Shown: positions 12,176 through 24,149 of the stretch, one piece after another
Numbering within the stretch: the stretch's first letter is position 1
Layout: each line of letters starts with the position of its first letter
Origin: Heterobilharzia americana
Taxonomy: Eukaryota; Platyhelminthes; Trematoda; Strigeidida; Schistosomatidae
Assembly: GCA_944470555.2 (NCBI GenBank)
Contig: OX104127.1
Coordinates: 89,118,708-89,182,707, forward strand
Reading direction: 5' to 3'
DNA: 64,000 nt
Notes under the pieces: model-generated
Databases searched by the model: none
Told to the model about the DNA's origin: nothing
Seen by the model: the letters and a program-made list of their open reading frames with translations, nothing else
Translations under genes and position numbers: made by a program

Positions 12176-12374
12176 GGTTTCATGGTAGTTTAAACATCTC
12201 TATCTTACCCCTTTGATCGTTAAAGACACGGGAAATTAACTAACGTATTCTCAGATAATCAGCTCTCTTTAAGTTTTTTATCTATAATAGAAGCCTACTT
12301 GGAATGGGCAATTGATCAGTTTTTAAAGTTGGAGGCCTTTAAGTAAGAAGACGGACTTTCCGCTTTAACTCTTA

Positions 12375-12800
12375 TCAGTAGTCAGTGAGAAATACAGTGA
12401 TGATACAGCCATACAGGCAGACAAAATTAACTTGGAGCCTTGTACACAAGTGCAGCGGCTGAGTTTGTCACATTTCACAGTTCACAAAAAACGAGTGGAG
12501 AGAAGAAAATTGACATCAAAGTAGGCAAAGTTGTGTGAGAGAATAAACAATTTGAAGACAACGGTTAGGACAAATATTCGAGCTTCAGAAGATGTTATGA
12601 AGTGTCTGCATCTGTGTAGTTGTCACCGATTTTCAGCCATGTCACTAGGAGTCAGTTCTCAGTCACTAATTCCTTTCATCTCAGGGGTTGCATCCAGATT
12701 ATCAACATCTTCCTATTCTACTAACGCCAACAATCACAGACCTCGTCGACTGGTACAATATGATGATACACTTGGTCGGGAATTAGAAACCCTGTGAGAA
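12375..12800 (-). mobile_element. LINE-B fragment B3
   Basis: Shares the block GAGCTTCAGAAGATG, the CACTAGGAGTCAGT run and the CTTGTACACAAGTG edge with B2 and B4. Translations are broken. The minus orientation is deduced from B1/B2. Confidence 0.5.
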
Positions 12801-13944
12801 TCACTAGTAGAGAATGAATGGCTACCCATCCAGATTTATAGAGAAAAGTATCAAAGAAAACTATGGAACAGATTTATTCAAGTTAGAAGAAACCACTTTT
12901 AATGGACCTCAGAATCGAAGGTGATATTGCTGTGAATATCCTTGCTCAACGTTGGTCAAAGTCCTAAAGTAGAACATTCTATACTCCGAACCTGTTTATT
13001 ATGTTCGCATATCAACAGCTGATTCGTTAGGGCATGAAAGACAAGTTGGTGCATTAAGCCTTGTGAATGCCTATTTTGAAGTTCACTTACTTCTGTAAAG
13101 CTGAGTACCGTCGATCGTACTATGCACTAGCTTAAAAAACGCACTTTCAAACATTACCTAACATAGTTACTGAAGGTTGAGCAAAAGATGAACACCTCGT
13201 AAACTCTAGAAACCTTATTTCGAGTACTCTGCAAAGTTGGATCGAATCGTTTAAAAGAGTTAAGAATTAGACACCTAAGTACAACCGTAGCATTAATAAT
13301 TTACAGCTTCGAACCTCAATTATTTATTTTTTTATAAACGTTTTAAAACACACTTCACCATGACCTTAAGTAGATACCTTGCACTTCTGTTTATTTATTC
13401 ATTTTTACCAGATACCAAATCTTACTGTTCAATTTATTTTGTAAAAACTACTAAGACCACACCTTGTGTTACGTAATATTGTTTCATTCCCTAAAGGGAA
13501 CGATGTTTAACATTCTATAAGCTTACTTATGTATTTATGAGTATGCGGTTGTGTAAATGAGTCGTCAAAACGATCATTATCTTCGCTGTAACCACGTTTT
13601 GTTTATCAGCAATAGATATCTTCTTAAAATATCTGAGAAAATTCAGTTACTTGTGAATATATAAATAGAATTTGAGTGGCGTAGATACTTAAACCGATCA
13701 GTAAAAGAAAACTCTATTCGTATTCATGCAATAGCTTGTTATTGAGTTATGCAGATAGGAGTAGTAAGGCATGGAAGCATAAGTTTTATAGCCTTTTGTG
13801 ACTAAAGCCTAGTGATGACTGAAAATATTGGCAAACTTTAGTTAAGACAAAGCATAACCCAACAGTCATAACTGATTGGAACATCGCATCAAGTCATGCT
13901 TATGCGGTATCAAGATGAAGCATGTTTTGATCTTTGTATTCAAC
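12800..13944. other. Intron 1, no recognised feature
   Basis: AT-rich DNA without clear open frames or repeat matches within the window. Confidence 0.5.
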
Positions 13945-14150
13945 TTGGTGACTAACGATAGAATCCAAGACCTGCGTTTTGTCCTACCTTGGACTCACCA
14001 GCTGGATTTGCATGCACCTCGGTGAGTGATGTTGCACCGTTTGAGATTCATATCCAGTACCCATCGCTTCGAACTCCTGAACGTTACCCACTAGGCCACT
14101 GGAGCGCAAGCGACATCTCTTGTGTCCAGTTACTCGACCAGTGTTTGTAC
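13945..14150 (-). repeat. HHR-1 (SM-alpha-like) SINE, degenerate ribozyme
   Basis: Minus strand: A-box-like TGGCCTAGTGGGTAACG, a B-box region, then CTGGTGAGTCCAAGGTAGGA and CAAAACGCAGGTC. This is a hammerhead layout with the invariant CTGATGA changed to CTGGTGA and GAAA changed to AAAA-like. Predicted inactive. Confidence 0.55.
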
Positions 14151-14284
14151 TTGCACTTCATAATGAATAATAAGCAATCCATGATAGCTTTCACTCACCT
14201 TTCGTTATAAGTTAGTTTGTTGGAGGCCATCGACAGGAAGTCTTGGATCTAGGTTTCAGGCTTGTTAGGACTCGTCAACAGACG

Positions 14285-14480
14285 TGCCTGCAACCTCAAC
14301 GAAGCTTATGTCCCGCCTGAGATTCGTACCTAGGGTTGTGTTCAGTGACGTTACCACTGAGCTATTCGAGCCGCAATTGACCTCCTGAAAGACTGGGTTA
14401 CATACGTTGATTGGTCACTGGAGAATGATAGACAGAATTCGGTCAGCACTCAAAACTAGACAGCATGAAATTAGCCGTTC
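14285..14480 (-). repeat. tRNA-headed S3 repeat
   Basis: Minus strand carries AATAGCTCAGTGGTAACG (good A box) and GGTACGAATCTC (B-box-like). The S3 body with TTGATTGGTCACTGGAGAA lies beside it. Confidence 0.5.
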
Positions 14481-15334
14481 TCTCGCTATCAGTCAATATA
14501 CTTTTCGTTATATTATAGTGTTAATAGCTTTATCGAAGTTAATCGTATTCACCGAAATTTACAATATCCAAGCTTAGGTAGGATCAAAGTTCTTTTGCAT
14601 TGGACGATGATTCTGTATTGTCAAGTTGTTGAAAGAGATTGTGGACATATGTAACGTGTTAAATGGGATGTATGTACGTGTATGTGAATTGCGAAGTAGA
14701 GTTTGCATGTGAACATGTGATTGTTATTCGTGTCATGCGTGTGTTTGGTGATTTTAGTTTCTGGGAATGGTGTGAAACCAGGTCAATTTATATTTTATTT
14801 CTTTACATCTATTTAGGCAATTTTGGTTGAATTTTATGCAAAGAAACTCTTCTATGAGATGTTACTGATTACTCTTTACAGCCTTACCGAATACTTTCAA
14901 TAGCGTCAAAATTGATCTTAAGACCTGAAATTACGGTTATTACTGAGGTATTCTAAAGCTTTCAGAACTTCAATGGGATTCTAGGGAGTTGTGTGGAAGC
15001 CCTTTGGTGTACATTTTCGCTCTTTACTATGTTGATTGTTCTGTAGAAGACTTTGTTATTGTATTTGTTAAGATGTGTGACCTGAATAGGATGCTCATTG
15101 TTGCGTTTCATGATGCAAGAGTGCTGTTTTGGTTTAGTTCGATGTTAATTTATACTTCAAGAATTACTGAAGGATTTTGACAAAACATACTTCAATTCCT
15201 TCCCCTTTTCCTTTTCATTCGTTATCAAAAGTGTATACTATGTATGGACGACAGAAAGCATCCCAAAGCTTTGTGCTGATGTTGTATGGTAAACTAAAAT
15301 ATGAATATTTGTTACTGTGTTACTGTTCTGTAAA
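14481..15334. other. Intron 1, no recognised feature
   Basis: A 63-codon open stretch at 14989-15180 lacks splice sites and family resemblance. Otherwise nothing seen. Confidence 0.45.
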
Positions 15335-15790
15335 TAGCCATAAAACAGACAGATGGACAAAATCAACTTAGAACCTCGTACACAAGTGTATGGAATGAGT
15401 TTGTCGCACGTTTGCCACGAGTAGAGAGAAGACAACAATTAATACAAATATTTGAGCTTCAGAAGATGTCAAGGATGTCATCCATGTCACTACGAGTCAG
15501 TCCTGAATCACTGGTTCCTTTCATGTCTACACCTCTCCACACCACTCACGTTGACATTCGTGGACCTCATGGACTGGTGGCACGGTTTATTTTGTCATCC
15601 TGAACTCTCATCCAATCTAATCTAGCTTTTCCTAGCATGTCACGTCGATGTAGGTTTTGGCTTGGCATGCGCAGTACATGTTCAAGTCATCTCAGTCGAC
15701 TAAGGTTGACAGCTTCATCAATCGACTTGTCTTTTTTGTCTGCTACCCTTCGTCTGACTTCAACATTGCTCAATAGGTGATTCCCCCTAA
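15335..15790 (-). mobile_element. LINE-B fragment B4
   Basis: Shares CTTAGAACCTCGTACACAAG, TTTGAGCTTCAGAAGATG and CTCATCCAATCTAATC with B2/B3. The HVL-M segment on the minus strand is frame-broken. Confidence 0.5.
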
Positions 15791-15959
15791 ACCCGGACAA
15801 TGCTACAAAAACACCTTTCGTCGAAAACCTGTGATCGTTTCATATCTACTTTCGAAGGCTGTTTGTCACAGCCAATCAGAGGAGAGTAGCTCACCATTGT
15901 AAGTTTCTGTTTCTGAGCTAAACTTGATTCTGAGAAAATCAAATTTATCTGACAGTGTA

Positions 15960-16160
15960 TGGTGTATGTCACTTTTTGAAACCACGACTGTCATCAGAAT
16001 TTCTCAGCACATGTTCAAAAACGCTGTCTTTAAATGTACTCATCAAAAGGCTGGCTAATCTATGTGATATAGGTGATCCTATAGCTATGTTATCAAGTTT
16101 CTGGTCTATTTTTCTCTTGAAGTGTGGAGTGGTTCATTTATGTGTGAAACGCTTAGGATC
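15960..16160 (-). mobile_element. Penelope-like RT fragment
   Basis: The minus strand reads IGSPISHRLASLLMSTFKDS then VFEHVLRNS. This matches the MGSPIS-LA motif just before the catalytic YVDD of Penelope-like reverse transcriptases. The neighbouring frames are broken and the catalytic motif is absent. Confidence 0.5.
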
Positions 16161-17064
16161 AGGTAACATCACTGGTACTCATTGGAATTGTCATTGTTAG
16201 TGTTGTATCAGAGTATAATAAATTTCATCAAATGAAATCCTGATATATAATTCATCATCACGAAGAACTATTTATTGTCGAACAGTCAGTGAATGTTGGC
16301 GAAAACTGTCTAGCTTTCTTCATCCCGTTTTTACCATATGACTCTAAAGGCATCAGGTGTCGCAGAAAACGCATAACTGTCTACTTTTAGGACTGAGTGT
16401 TACTAGCTGAGTTTCCCAAACAACTGTTCATTTTTACACTGGCGCCTTGCCTAGGATCATAGCTTTCTAATCTCGAATGGAAAGTGTAGACCTTTGAGGT
16501 CAGCTCAAATTAGGTGTCAGTATTCAACTTCAAGTCAGTGTTTTCATAACAGTGTACTCAGAGTGAGATAGGAAAAACGTGGCTCCTATGGAGCAGCTGA
16601 TCAACAGCATGTACTATTTAGAAGTGTTTTTCAATTATCAGCAGTTTAGCGGTTGATGACACCTGGAAACTTTACATTTATGTACAAGTAATGTGATTAG
16701 TAGTGTTTCTCACTTATCTCTTTTGTGAAAAATCAATACGAATAATTATCTGCTCCAAAAAATTAAACCTACTGTCCATAATGACAGGTTTATAAGAAAA
16801 ATATAAGGGGATTTGAAAACAGTAGAAAATAAACTGAATAAATAACAAGCAGGCAAAAAGAATTACATTGAAATTTTCCAGACATAACTAATTTAATACT
16901 AAAAACTGTCAGTTTCTTTTGTTCGCCAAAAAAAAGGAAATCAAACAACTGAAACAGCGGAGAAAAGAAGTGAAGATTGACTTGGTTGTAGTTAGCAGTG
17001 GATTTGAGAAGGGGCATTTCGTCAACTGGATGTGGATGCATCTTAGTGAATGAAGTTGTTTTCA
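16161..17064. other. Intron 1, no recognised feature
   Basis: A 91-codon minus-strand opening (16790-17065) is Phe/Leu-rich with no family signature, and is probably chance. Confidence 0.45.
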
Positions 17065-17135
17065 TTTGGACTCGAACCTTGTATCCATTACTTCAGACAC
17101 CAAATCGTTATCCACTAGGCCCCTGAAGTCTGTTT
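17065..17135 (-). repeat. tRNA-like SINE head
   Basis: Minus strand GGCCTAGTGGATAACG (A box) and GGTTCGAGTCC (perfect B box, GGTTCGANNCC). No foldable acceptor stem, so SINE head rather than a tRNA gene. Confidence 0.55.
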
Positions 17136-17374
17136 GTTTAAAGTTGACAGTTTTACTTCTGATAAACAATAATGCTCATATCGAAATATTTATATTATAG
17201 GGTGAACAATGAAGACTGTGATTCATTAGACCTTAATGACATCTATTAGAAGTAATGAGGTGAACGCAGCTAATCTTTTTCTTTTCTACTTATCACTTGA
17301 CGTTTGAATTACTTACCATCTAGGAACTGATTCATTTTCACAATCCATTCTCCTTATTAACTAGTTATGGACTA

Positions 17375-17545
17375 ACTGGTAAGTTCTCTGACTTCAGCAC
17401 TGAATGACACAGATTCAAATCTTCCAGGGGTTAAAAGTTTCCTGAAGGCTGAAGTTATGCCTTGTTGATGTATATGAACGAGTATGATACTTAAGTGAGG
17501 TGAAGCCTCCTACTGATTGACTTTCAGCAGGTAAAACGACCCATA
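17375..17545 (+). repeat. S4 repeat copy
   Basis: Shares ACTTCAGCACTGAATGA, the pyrimidine-rich centre and CTACTGATTGACTTTC with 6850-7110. Confidence 0.35.
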
Positions 17546-19639
17546 AATTGAATACTTCTAGAACCTATATGTTGAAACGAATATCTCATCTTACTAGAAA
17601 CATTAGTTCCGAAGCAGTTTGTAAACTGCACGCACCAGATAACAAATAAGAGTTATTTTACAAACAAGCAGAAATTTTATAGACTTCAGAATCAACGTTT
17701 GACATGATGGGGTTGTATAAGTTGAGCATCAGGTAGATGGATTATCAATGATACATATTTGTTAAATCCCAATAAGATCGAAAAATAAATTTCTGACGTT
17801 TGGCTGCCTCGTCGATCACGTTGTTCTTAGCTGATGATAATGATACAGGAATAAATGTCATCGTTATCGGTTATTAGTTTGTGAGTTCAAGGTGAGGATG
17901 TGAGTATGTATGGACATGTGAACGGATGTAGAGTAGGAAAATTACTGTGGATGAGAAATTCAATTTCTATGTCTGCATTTACTTCAGTTGTGATTATTGC
18001 GCATGAAGTGTTATTTTTGAATATACTGTCCAAGTTGTTTGTTGGACTGTTAGGCATTCGTTTCTGTTGAGTTCATGGGGACTCAACATAATGTGAAACG
18101 TCTCAGCTATCCGTCTTTCTCTGGAGTCTCAAAATCCTTTTCGAATAATTATAACATCAATCCTGTGACTATGATAGATGGTATGAACAGTAATTGCCAA
18201 TGTGATCTGTAAATTCTCTAGTTTTCCAGGATTTTTTCGATGTGTGTAACTTGTATGGTTAAGGATGTGGCAGGATGATTCGCCAATCGATATAGCCTAA
18301 TCTATAGACACAATTCTGTGTGGATATAAACGGAATTCTAACTTGCAAATGAACCACAACATTCCTAAGAGTGTTAGATGTCTTGTAGAAGGCTCTAACT
18401 CGGTGTTTTCTTAAAGTCGCACACATTTATATCTTCTCCTTGAGTTCACTTACTGATAAGCGATAACGATGAAACAAATTCCGATATTATTATCATTATT
18501 ATTATTATTACATATGAACAACATGATTTGATTTGTCGTCATTTGCTATTGAAACATGCGATAGCTTGCACAGGTTTTATTCTCTGAAGAAGTGATTTCA
18601 GCGAGGCAGTGAAACGTCAAAAATTTACTTTACCCCCCGCCATAGGAATTTTATTTTTCATTTATAAGCAGAAATTTTTTTCTTAGGCTCTTTTTTATTC
18701 AAAATGACACTATGTTGGAGGTATATTGTGTTGTTCAAAATCAACGTATGTTTGTCTGCAGATCCAGATGTCATTGATGACTTTCTGAAGTGTAAACTTG
18801 CATTTTTGTGGTATAAATCTGTCTCCTTTTCCTAAACTTATTCTCACTTAGAGTATTTGCATTTTGACTGTTTCATTCAGTTTTCTTGTTTTAAAAATAC
18901 TTGAAACATAAACATCTGTGCCTTATAGCTTAGAAGCTCTTTGTCAACTGTTGCTTCACTTTTGACACTAATTGTTCTTCATGTTAGGAATCAACTAACA
19001 GAAAAGTTTTGAATCTAGGTTTCATGTTTCCTGGTTAGTACCTCACTAGCAAAACGTTTCTGAAGCCATGAGGAAACTGCCGCTCCAGCTGTGACCGATT
19101 TGAAAACGTAATTTAATTGTGTCTGGACTACCTAATTCCTAAGGTCTTTATTTTTTTCATTGAATTGTACAAGTTTAGGGTTTCCTACTGATTCACCCCT
19201 CACATCTGACTGCAAACTTCATTGAATTGTTTCGTTTTTTTTTCAACAAGTTTAGCAGCCAAATTGCAAAGTTCGATTGGTGCTGAGCACTGTGCAGTAG
19301 TGAAAAACTTCAACTGAGAACTGATTCATATCGATGCAATGGACAGAAAAGGTTTTTGTTTAAAAGAAGTGGAATCCATATGTTGTTCGCAGTAGATGTA
19401 AAGTATTTATTAGCTTAAAGATGAAGATAAATCACCAACGTCATTTTTGCGAATGGGCATTTTTCAAAGTAATCACATATAATAAGAATTTTCAGCGGGG
19501 AACATACAAATGTTTAGCTATTAGAAAAAGGAGAAAAGTAGCTTAGTTTTGAACTAAACAAAACCACCTGTATTAAACAATCGACAAATAAAGGCGATCT
19601 ATGTATCTTATAACTCAGTCTAGAGGTATGTGTAGATTT
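17546..19639. other. Intron 1, no recognised feature
   Basis: Contains an (ATT)n microsatellite near 18490-18510 and a short ACTGATAAG-rich stretch; otherwise unstructured AT-rich intron. Confidence 0.45.
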
Positions 19640-19860
19640 TTGTTGACCTCAAGTTGGCATTCATTATGGACTGATATCGATTTGAGAGGTATTGAAAACT
19701 TGGAAACACTGGACAATTGCTTGATCCAAATATGTGACTCAACAGTACACACCCAGAACCTTCAGGTTTCGTGGTGAACATGTTACCATTGAGCCACTGG
19801 ATTAGAACTATGATTACTTTATCAAAGATGCATCTCTTCAGAAAGAACACTGAATCTTGA
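19640..19860 (-). repeat. HHR-2 SINE, decayed copy
   Basis: The minus strand keeps the order head, A-box-like GGCTCAATGGTAACATG, the ribozyme position (CTGTTGAGTCAC) and the tail with ATCGATATCAGTCC. The ribozyme core is destroyed. Confidence 0.45.
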
Positions 19861-19968
19861 TTTTTATCTGCTTATTGGAATAACAATGTTAGGGAACAGA
19901 TGGATAATTTGTATTCTTCATATTTCCTTTTGACTGTGTTTTTTTGTTGCTTAATCAAGATATTGCAG

Positions 19969-20108
19969 CAAAGTTCACAGGAGTCAAAAGTAAAAGAGGA
20001 AACTAGACACCCGACGATCAAAGAGTCAACAGAAAATGAATCCTATGCAATAGACGAATTGACAGCGACTGTTATCGATTCAGTCACTGTGTTACATGAA
20101 CCGGGAAA
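19969..20108 (+). CDS. Exon 2 of the chain: acidic Ser/Glu-rich linker (phase 0 to 2)
   Basis: A T-rich tract ending ATTGCAG precedes 46 codons plus two bases and the donor GGGAAA/gtaagc. The product begins QQSSQESKVKEETRHPTI and ends VTVLHEPG. It is polar and acidic, with no hydrophobic core, as expected of an interdomain linker. A second AG at 19980 (TTCACAG) would remove four codons without changing frame, so the exact border is uncertain. The frame is open for 23 codons upstream of the acceptor, but that part is a hydrophobic reading of the polypyrimidine tract. Phase 0 entry matches exon 1; phase 2 exit matches exon 3. Confidence 0.6.
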
Positions 20109-21419
20109 GTAAGCTGACCATTTTTATTCCTTCCTCTATGTAACATCTTTCATAGAGTCATTTATCATTGCCTATTGACCATCTGTTACTGTACAGTTTA
20201 GTTATCCTCAGTCATTGGGTAGCAAGTTGTAACCAATATTGGTCAGTTAATTGCATGATGTTGATTGGAGTTATTAATTTCCTTTGGTTTATCTGACTCG
20301 TTCTATGTTGATGAAGGAGCAGCCTAACCCATTACCGCTTCAGTATCATTATGATGAGTCTCATTCTGATTTCATATACACTGTTCGCATCTTTTTAATT
20401 AACCCTGGTTAGTCTACCACTTGTTCAGCATAAAAATTAGTGTTTTTTGTCACGAACTGAGGACCAAATGAAAAATTGGCACCTTTTTCCAGTTGTGTTC
20501 TTTTGAGATTAGGACTTCTATCCAATCCCTTTAAGTTAGAGATCATATCTAATTCGATGTCAGTTTGTGATGGAGACCACCTTGAAATCAATAAACTGAG
20601 TTTAGGTAGCAACTATACCAAGTGGGATAAAAATGTTGTTCTGCACAAGAGATTTTTTTGTATACTTCTGAAATGAATTCAGCTGGCAATAAAATTGAGT
20701 TTTCCTGATAACAACATCTAAGCAGCATTAGTGAGTTACAGGTTGATGCACAGAGATCAATTAATCTAGTAGCTAACAGGATACCTACAGTATTTCCTGC
20801 CTATCATTCGATTTGACTGAGTAGACCATATGAAATGTCACATTCGGTTGGCAGGGATTCAGGCAACAAGTGATCATAGAACAAAAGTCATAGAAACTGG
20901 TTAAGTTAAAAACTGACCAAGTATGAAACTATGTCACTACCCTATGTCTATATAAATATATGTTCAGATCGAGTTGTGGTATTGGCTGCGCTCTTAGTTG
21001 GCAGACGTTTCGTTGTCATTCCGGGAACCATACACACCTATTGTAAAAGCAAACTCTTCTTTTGGCAAGTTTCCTGAATATATGCTGCTGCTTCTGATGA
21101 TTTTGTGGATACTATGTCTCCAGTAAAGAGGATAATAATACAAAGGTTTAAGAAACATCTATCCTCTTCCCATTACATTTATATACTTGCTCATTTTTAT
21201 TGTGTTTTCCACTGATATGATTTCTTCCTGTTGAATTGTTGTTAAGTCACTTATCAGTTCGTATTATTTCAAAAATATAATCGACCGTAACGTGTTATTC
21301 ACAAAGAACTTTGTAAAGAATTCCATTCGTTCTTAGAGTGTTGGCTGCGTAAATCCACTTGAGAAGTGGTCTGATGGTTTTCTGAATATTCATGCTATAA
21401 ACTTTGCAGGTTTAGTTTT
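20109..21419. other. Intron 2, no recognised feature
   Basis: No coding or repeat match recognised. Confidence 0.45.
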
Positions 21420-22100
21420 CATATTATCATTTGTCCCTTGGGTTCCTAATGGAACATACGGCTTCAGTAGCACGTCCACACTGTACTCTGTACTCTGAAA
21501 TCCTATGAACCTGGTTCCACGACAGCCACAAGCTCTCATTTCTTCCTAACACCATCTCCTCCATGTAATCCTCGCCTCGTACGCCCAACTCATCGCTTCC
21601 CATCCCGGTTCCACTCGAGTGTCTGGCCTAGCGCGTGATGTCTCCGAATGATCTTCTCAGTGTATGCTCAATCCAATCCATCTCCACTTCCTTCCAGTGC
21701 ATATTTGTTGAGTGATAGGTTGTTGGTTGGTTCGTTGCCAGCCAGCCAGCCAACCAGTCAGAGTGAGTTCCTTGTTGCTTATTCCTATTATCCTGGCAAT
21801 CCATCTGATCTTGAGTAATGAGCCAGCGTAGGTGGCAGTTGTTGAAGAATGTGTGTAGTTTGTTGGAAGTGCCTTTCTTAACGCGCTGTCAAGTCTCTGA
21901 ACCATGTAGAAGCACTGACTTGACGTTGTTGAAAATCCAGATCTTGTTCCATATGCTGAATGCAGAAGATCTTCATACTGGTTTCAGTTGAACAGATGCC
22001 TGTCTTGCTGTTCCGATCCTGAATTTGACGTTTTTGTGTGTGCCGCCTGTATTTGCAACAGTGCTGTCTAGAGAGGTGAAAGAGACTACTTCCTTTCATA
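21420..22100 (-). mobile_element. LINE-A copy L4
   Basis: Standard 3' end (TTTGTCCCTTGGGTTCC on + at 21430), four CCAG units near 21739-21754, RKALPTNYTHSSTTATYAGS and FHLSRQHCCKYRRHT. 5' truncated near 22100 and frame-broken. Confidence 0.75.
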
Positions 22101-22712
22101 TCATTGAAAAGCTGAAATTTTGAGCAGATACATATATTTGTTAAAGTTTTATCAAACTAAGCCTTTAAATACGATTATTTAATCACAAGAACAAGTCAAG
22201 TGGCTATAAAATTTCTCATAAACAACTTATTTATCAAAACTTCAGTTTGAGGGGGTGATCTTACTGAAATTTTTATTCACTGATTATGACTATCCCGTAG
22301 AAAGGTGTGTTCTTCAGAATCACTATGAAGTTCACCTATGCAACTATATTAATTGCATCACCGTAGTTGAAGAACAGAATTTATTATTTTCATACAACAC
22401 TTCACACAAATAAATCCGACTCATTATAGGGTGTGTGATGAAATATACTAAGAGCATTCTACCTACTCGTTTGACGAAAGGTGAAACTGTGACTGTCACT
22501 ATGCGTAAACATTTATGCTTAACCAGTACCGGTCGTACAGAAGCCAAAAAAAATCGCCTTTTCAGCAATACATAGAATATTTAACAATCGATCACAGATA
22601 ATAGGAATCCATCTTTATGATAAAAATAACCCAGCAGCAGATATTAACAATCTTGATTTCCCATGGTCCTCATGAAACTGAGGTGCATAATTAATTTGAT
22701 GAAGTCGTTGAA
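22101..22712. other. Intron 2, no recognised feature
   Basis: Nothing recognised on either strand. Confidence 0.45.
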
Positions 22713-23310
22713 TTTGAGGTACTATGGGGATTTAGAGATTTTTCAAGTTGTTTTTCATCATGGGCTGAAATCGGTTGGAGGAACAATAGAAACTTGGAAA
22801 TACTGGACGGCTGTTTCGTCCTGGTATATGACTCTTCAGCAGTGGGCTACCACGGCCCCTACTTCTGGAGGTCGAACCCGCGACCTTCATTCGGTCGAAA
22901 TCCAATGGTCCATATTTCCAACTAAATCCTCGAAAACCCCCAAATTCATTCGACCTAGTGCTCATTGATGATTAACTTTAAGAGGTGATTCTCGAAGTTC
23001 CAATGAGAAGTCATGATCAGGGGAGCAAACCTGGTGGCAATGCGGACAAATACTCATCGGCGACATTGGGTGATGATCGCGCTATGTTGTGGACTAACTG
23101 AAGTTGGGAATATGAACCATTGGATTCCGACCCAACACCTTAAGAGTAACGTGCTGGCCACGGAACTTGAAGGTCGAGGGTTTGATCCCTGGTGGGGTCG
23201 TGGGTGCGCACTGCTGAAGAGTCTCACAGTAGAATGAAACAGTTGTTTGGTGCTCCCAGGTTTCCATTGTTTCTCGAACTGATGTCATTTCATGATGAAT
23301 ACCAGCTTGA
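22713..23310. repeat. HHR-2 SINE pair, back to back (minus 22713-22975, plus 22985-23310)
   Basis: The left half, read on minus, has a hammerhead-like block at 22800-22850: CTGAAGAGTC, a loop, then CAGGACGAAACAGCCGTCC. The right half reads on plus: head, A-box region AAGAGTAACGTGCTGG, B box GGTTTGATCCC, then CTGAAGAGTCTCACAGTAG and AATGAAACAG (GAAA kept, stem II damaged). The two copies abut head to head. Confidence 0.65.
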
Positions 23311-23734
23311 AAAAGTTATCCCGATAAAATGATAAACAGATGTAATAAGAAAAGTGACTAACTCATTTACAGAGTGAAAATCAGACGAATTCTCGACTAC
23401 TTCTTATCCCAAAAGCACGTGTCAACCAACAGGTACATGCAGAAGAAATTGAATCAGTAGAACAGAAAACTACTTGTCTGGTAGAAAGTCGGTTAAAGAT
23501 GTGCTTAGAAGTCCTATATCCTTGGACTTTGTTTTCACTTACCATTATGACAGTCGATTTCAAAGAACATAACATTCATTCGATACAAGAAAGCATCCTC
23601 ACTGTGACATTCTTGAAACTATCACTACCAGTTGAATCCAACTGAAATCCTGCGTTCAAAATGATAGTTACGCCTGAAAAATTCTCCAAATTTACTCGTC
23701 TTTGTAAATGTTTAACCCCTTTAATACTTTTCCG

Positions 23735-23860
23735 TATTTCAAGGTAGTATTCATCACGAATTGATTTCAGTTGGAGAAGTAGTGGAAAATCAGGGAGTAG
23801 TGGACGGTTGTTCTATCCTAGTACTAGATTTCTTAGCAGTGATACAGCCCATTGCTTTAT
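23735..23860 (-). repeat. HHR-2 tail and ribozyme remnant
   Basis: Minus strand CTGCTAAGAAATCTAGTACT and AGGATAGAACAACC follow the family order, with the core decayed. Confidence 0.35.
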
Positions 23861-24149
23861 TTGTTATTATCAAGATAGTTTATTTCATCCGCTAATCATT
23901 TTAATATGGGGAACTTTTTCTTACGATTACTTTACTACTTCTACTTACACCTAAACGAATCTCTTAATCACTCTAAGATATTCTTCCTCATTTTTGCTTC
24001 TTATAGATGTTTCTATCTTGAGTGAATTTGATTATTTTAACTTTTTTTAGAAATAGAATTCCAGTTTTGTGTGTGTAACACTTGAAAAGAATCGTTCATA
24101 CTAACAATGTTCCACAAATCAGTTACAATCTATTTCAGTTTAAATTAAT

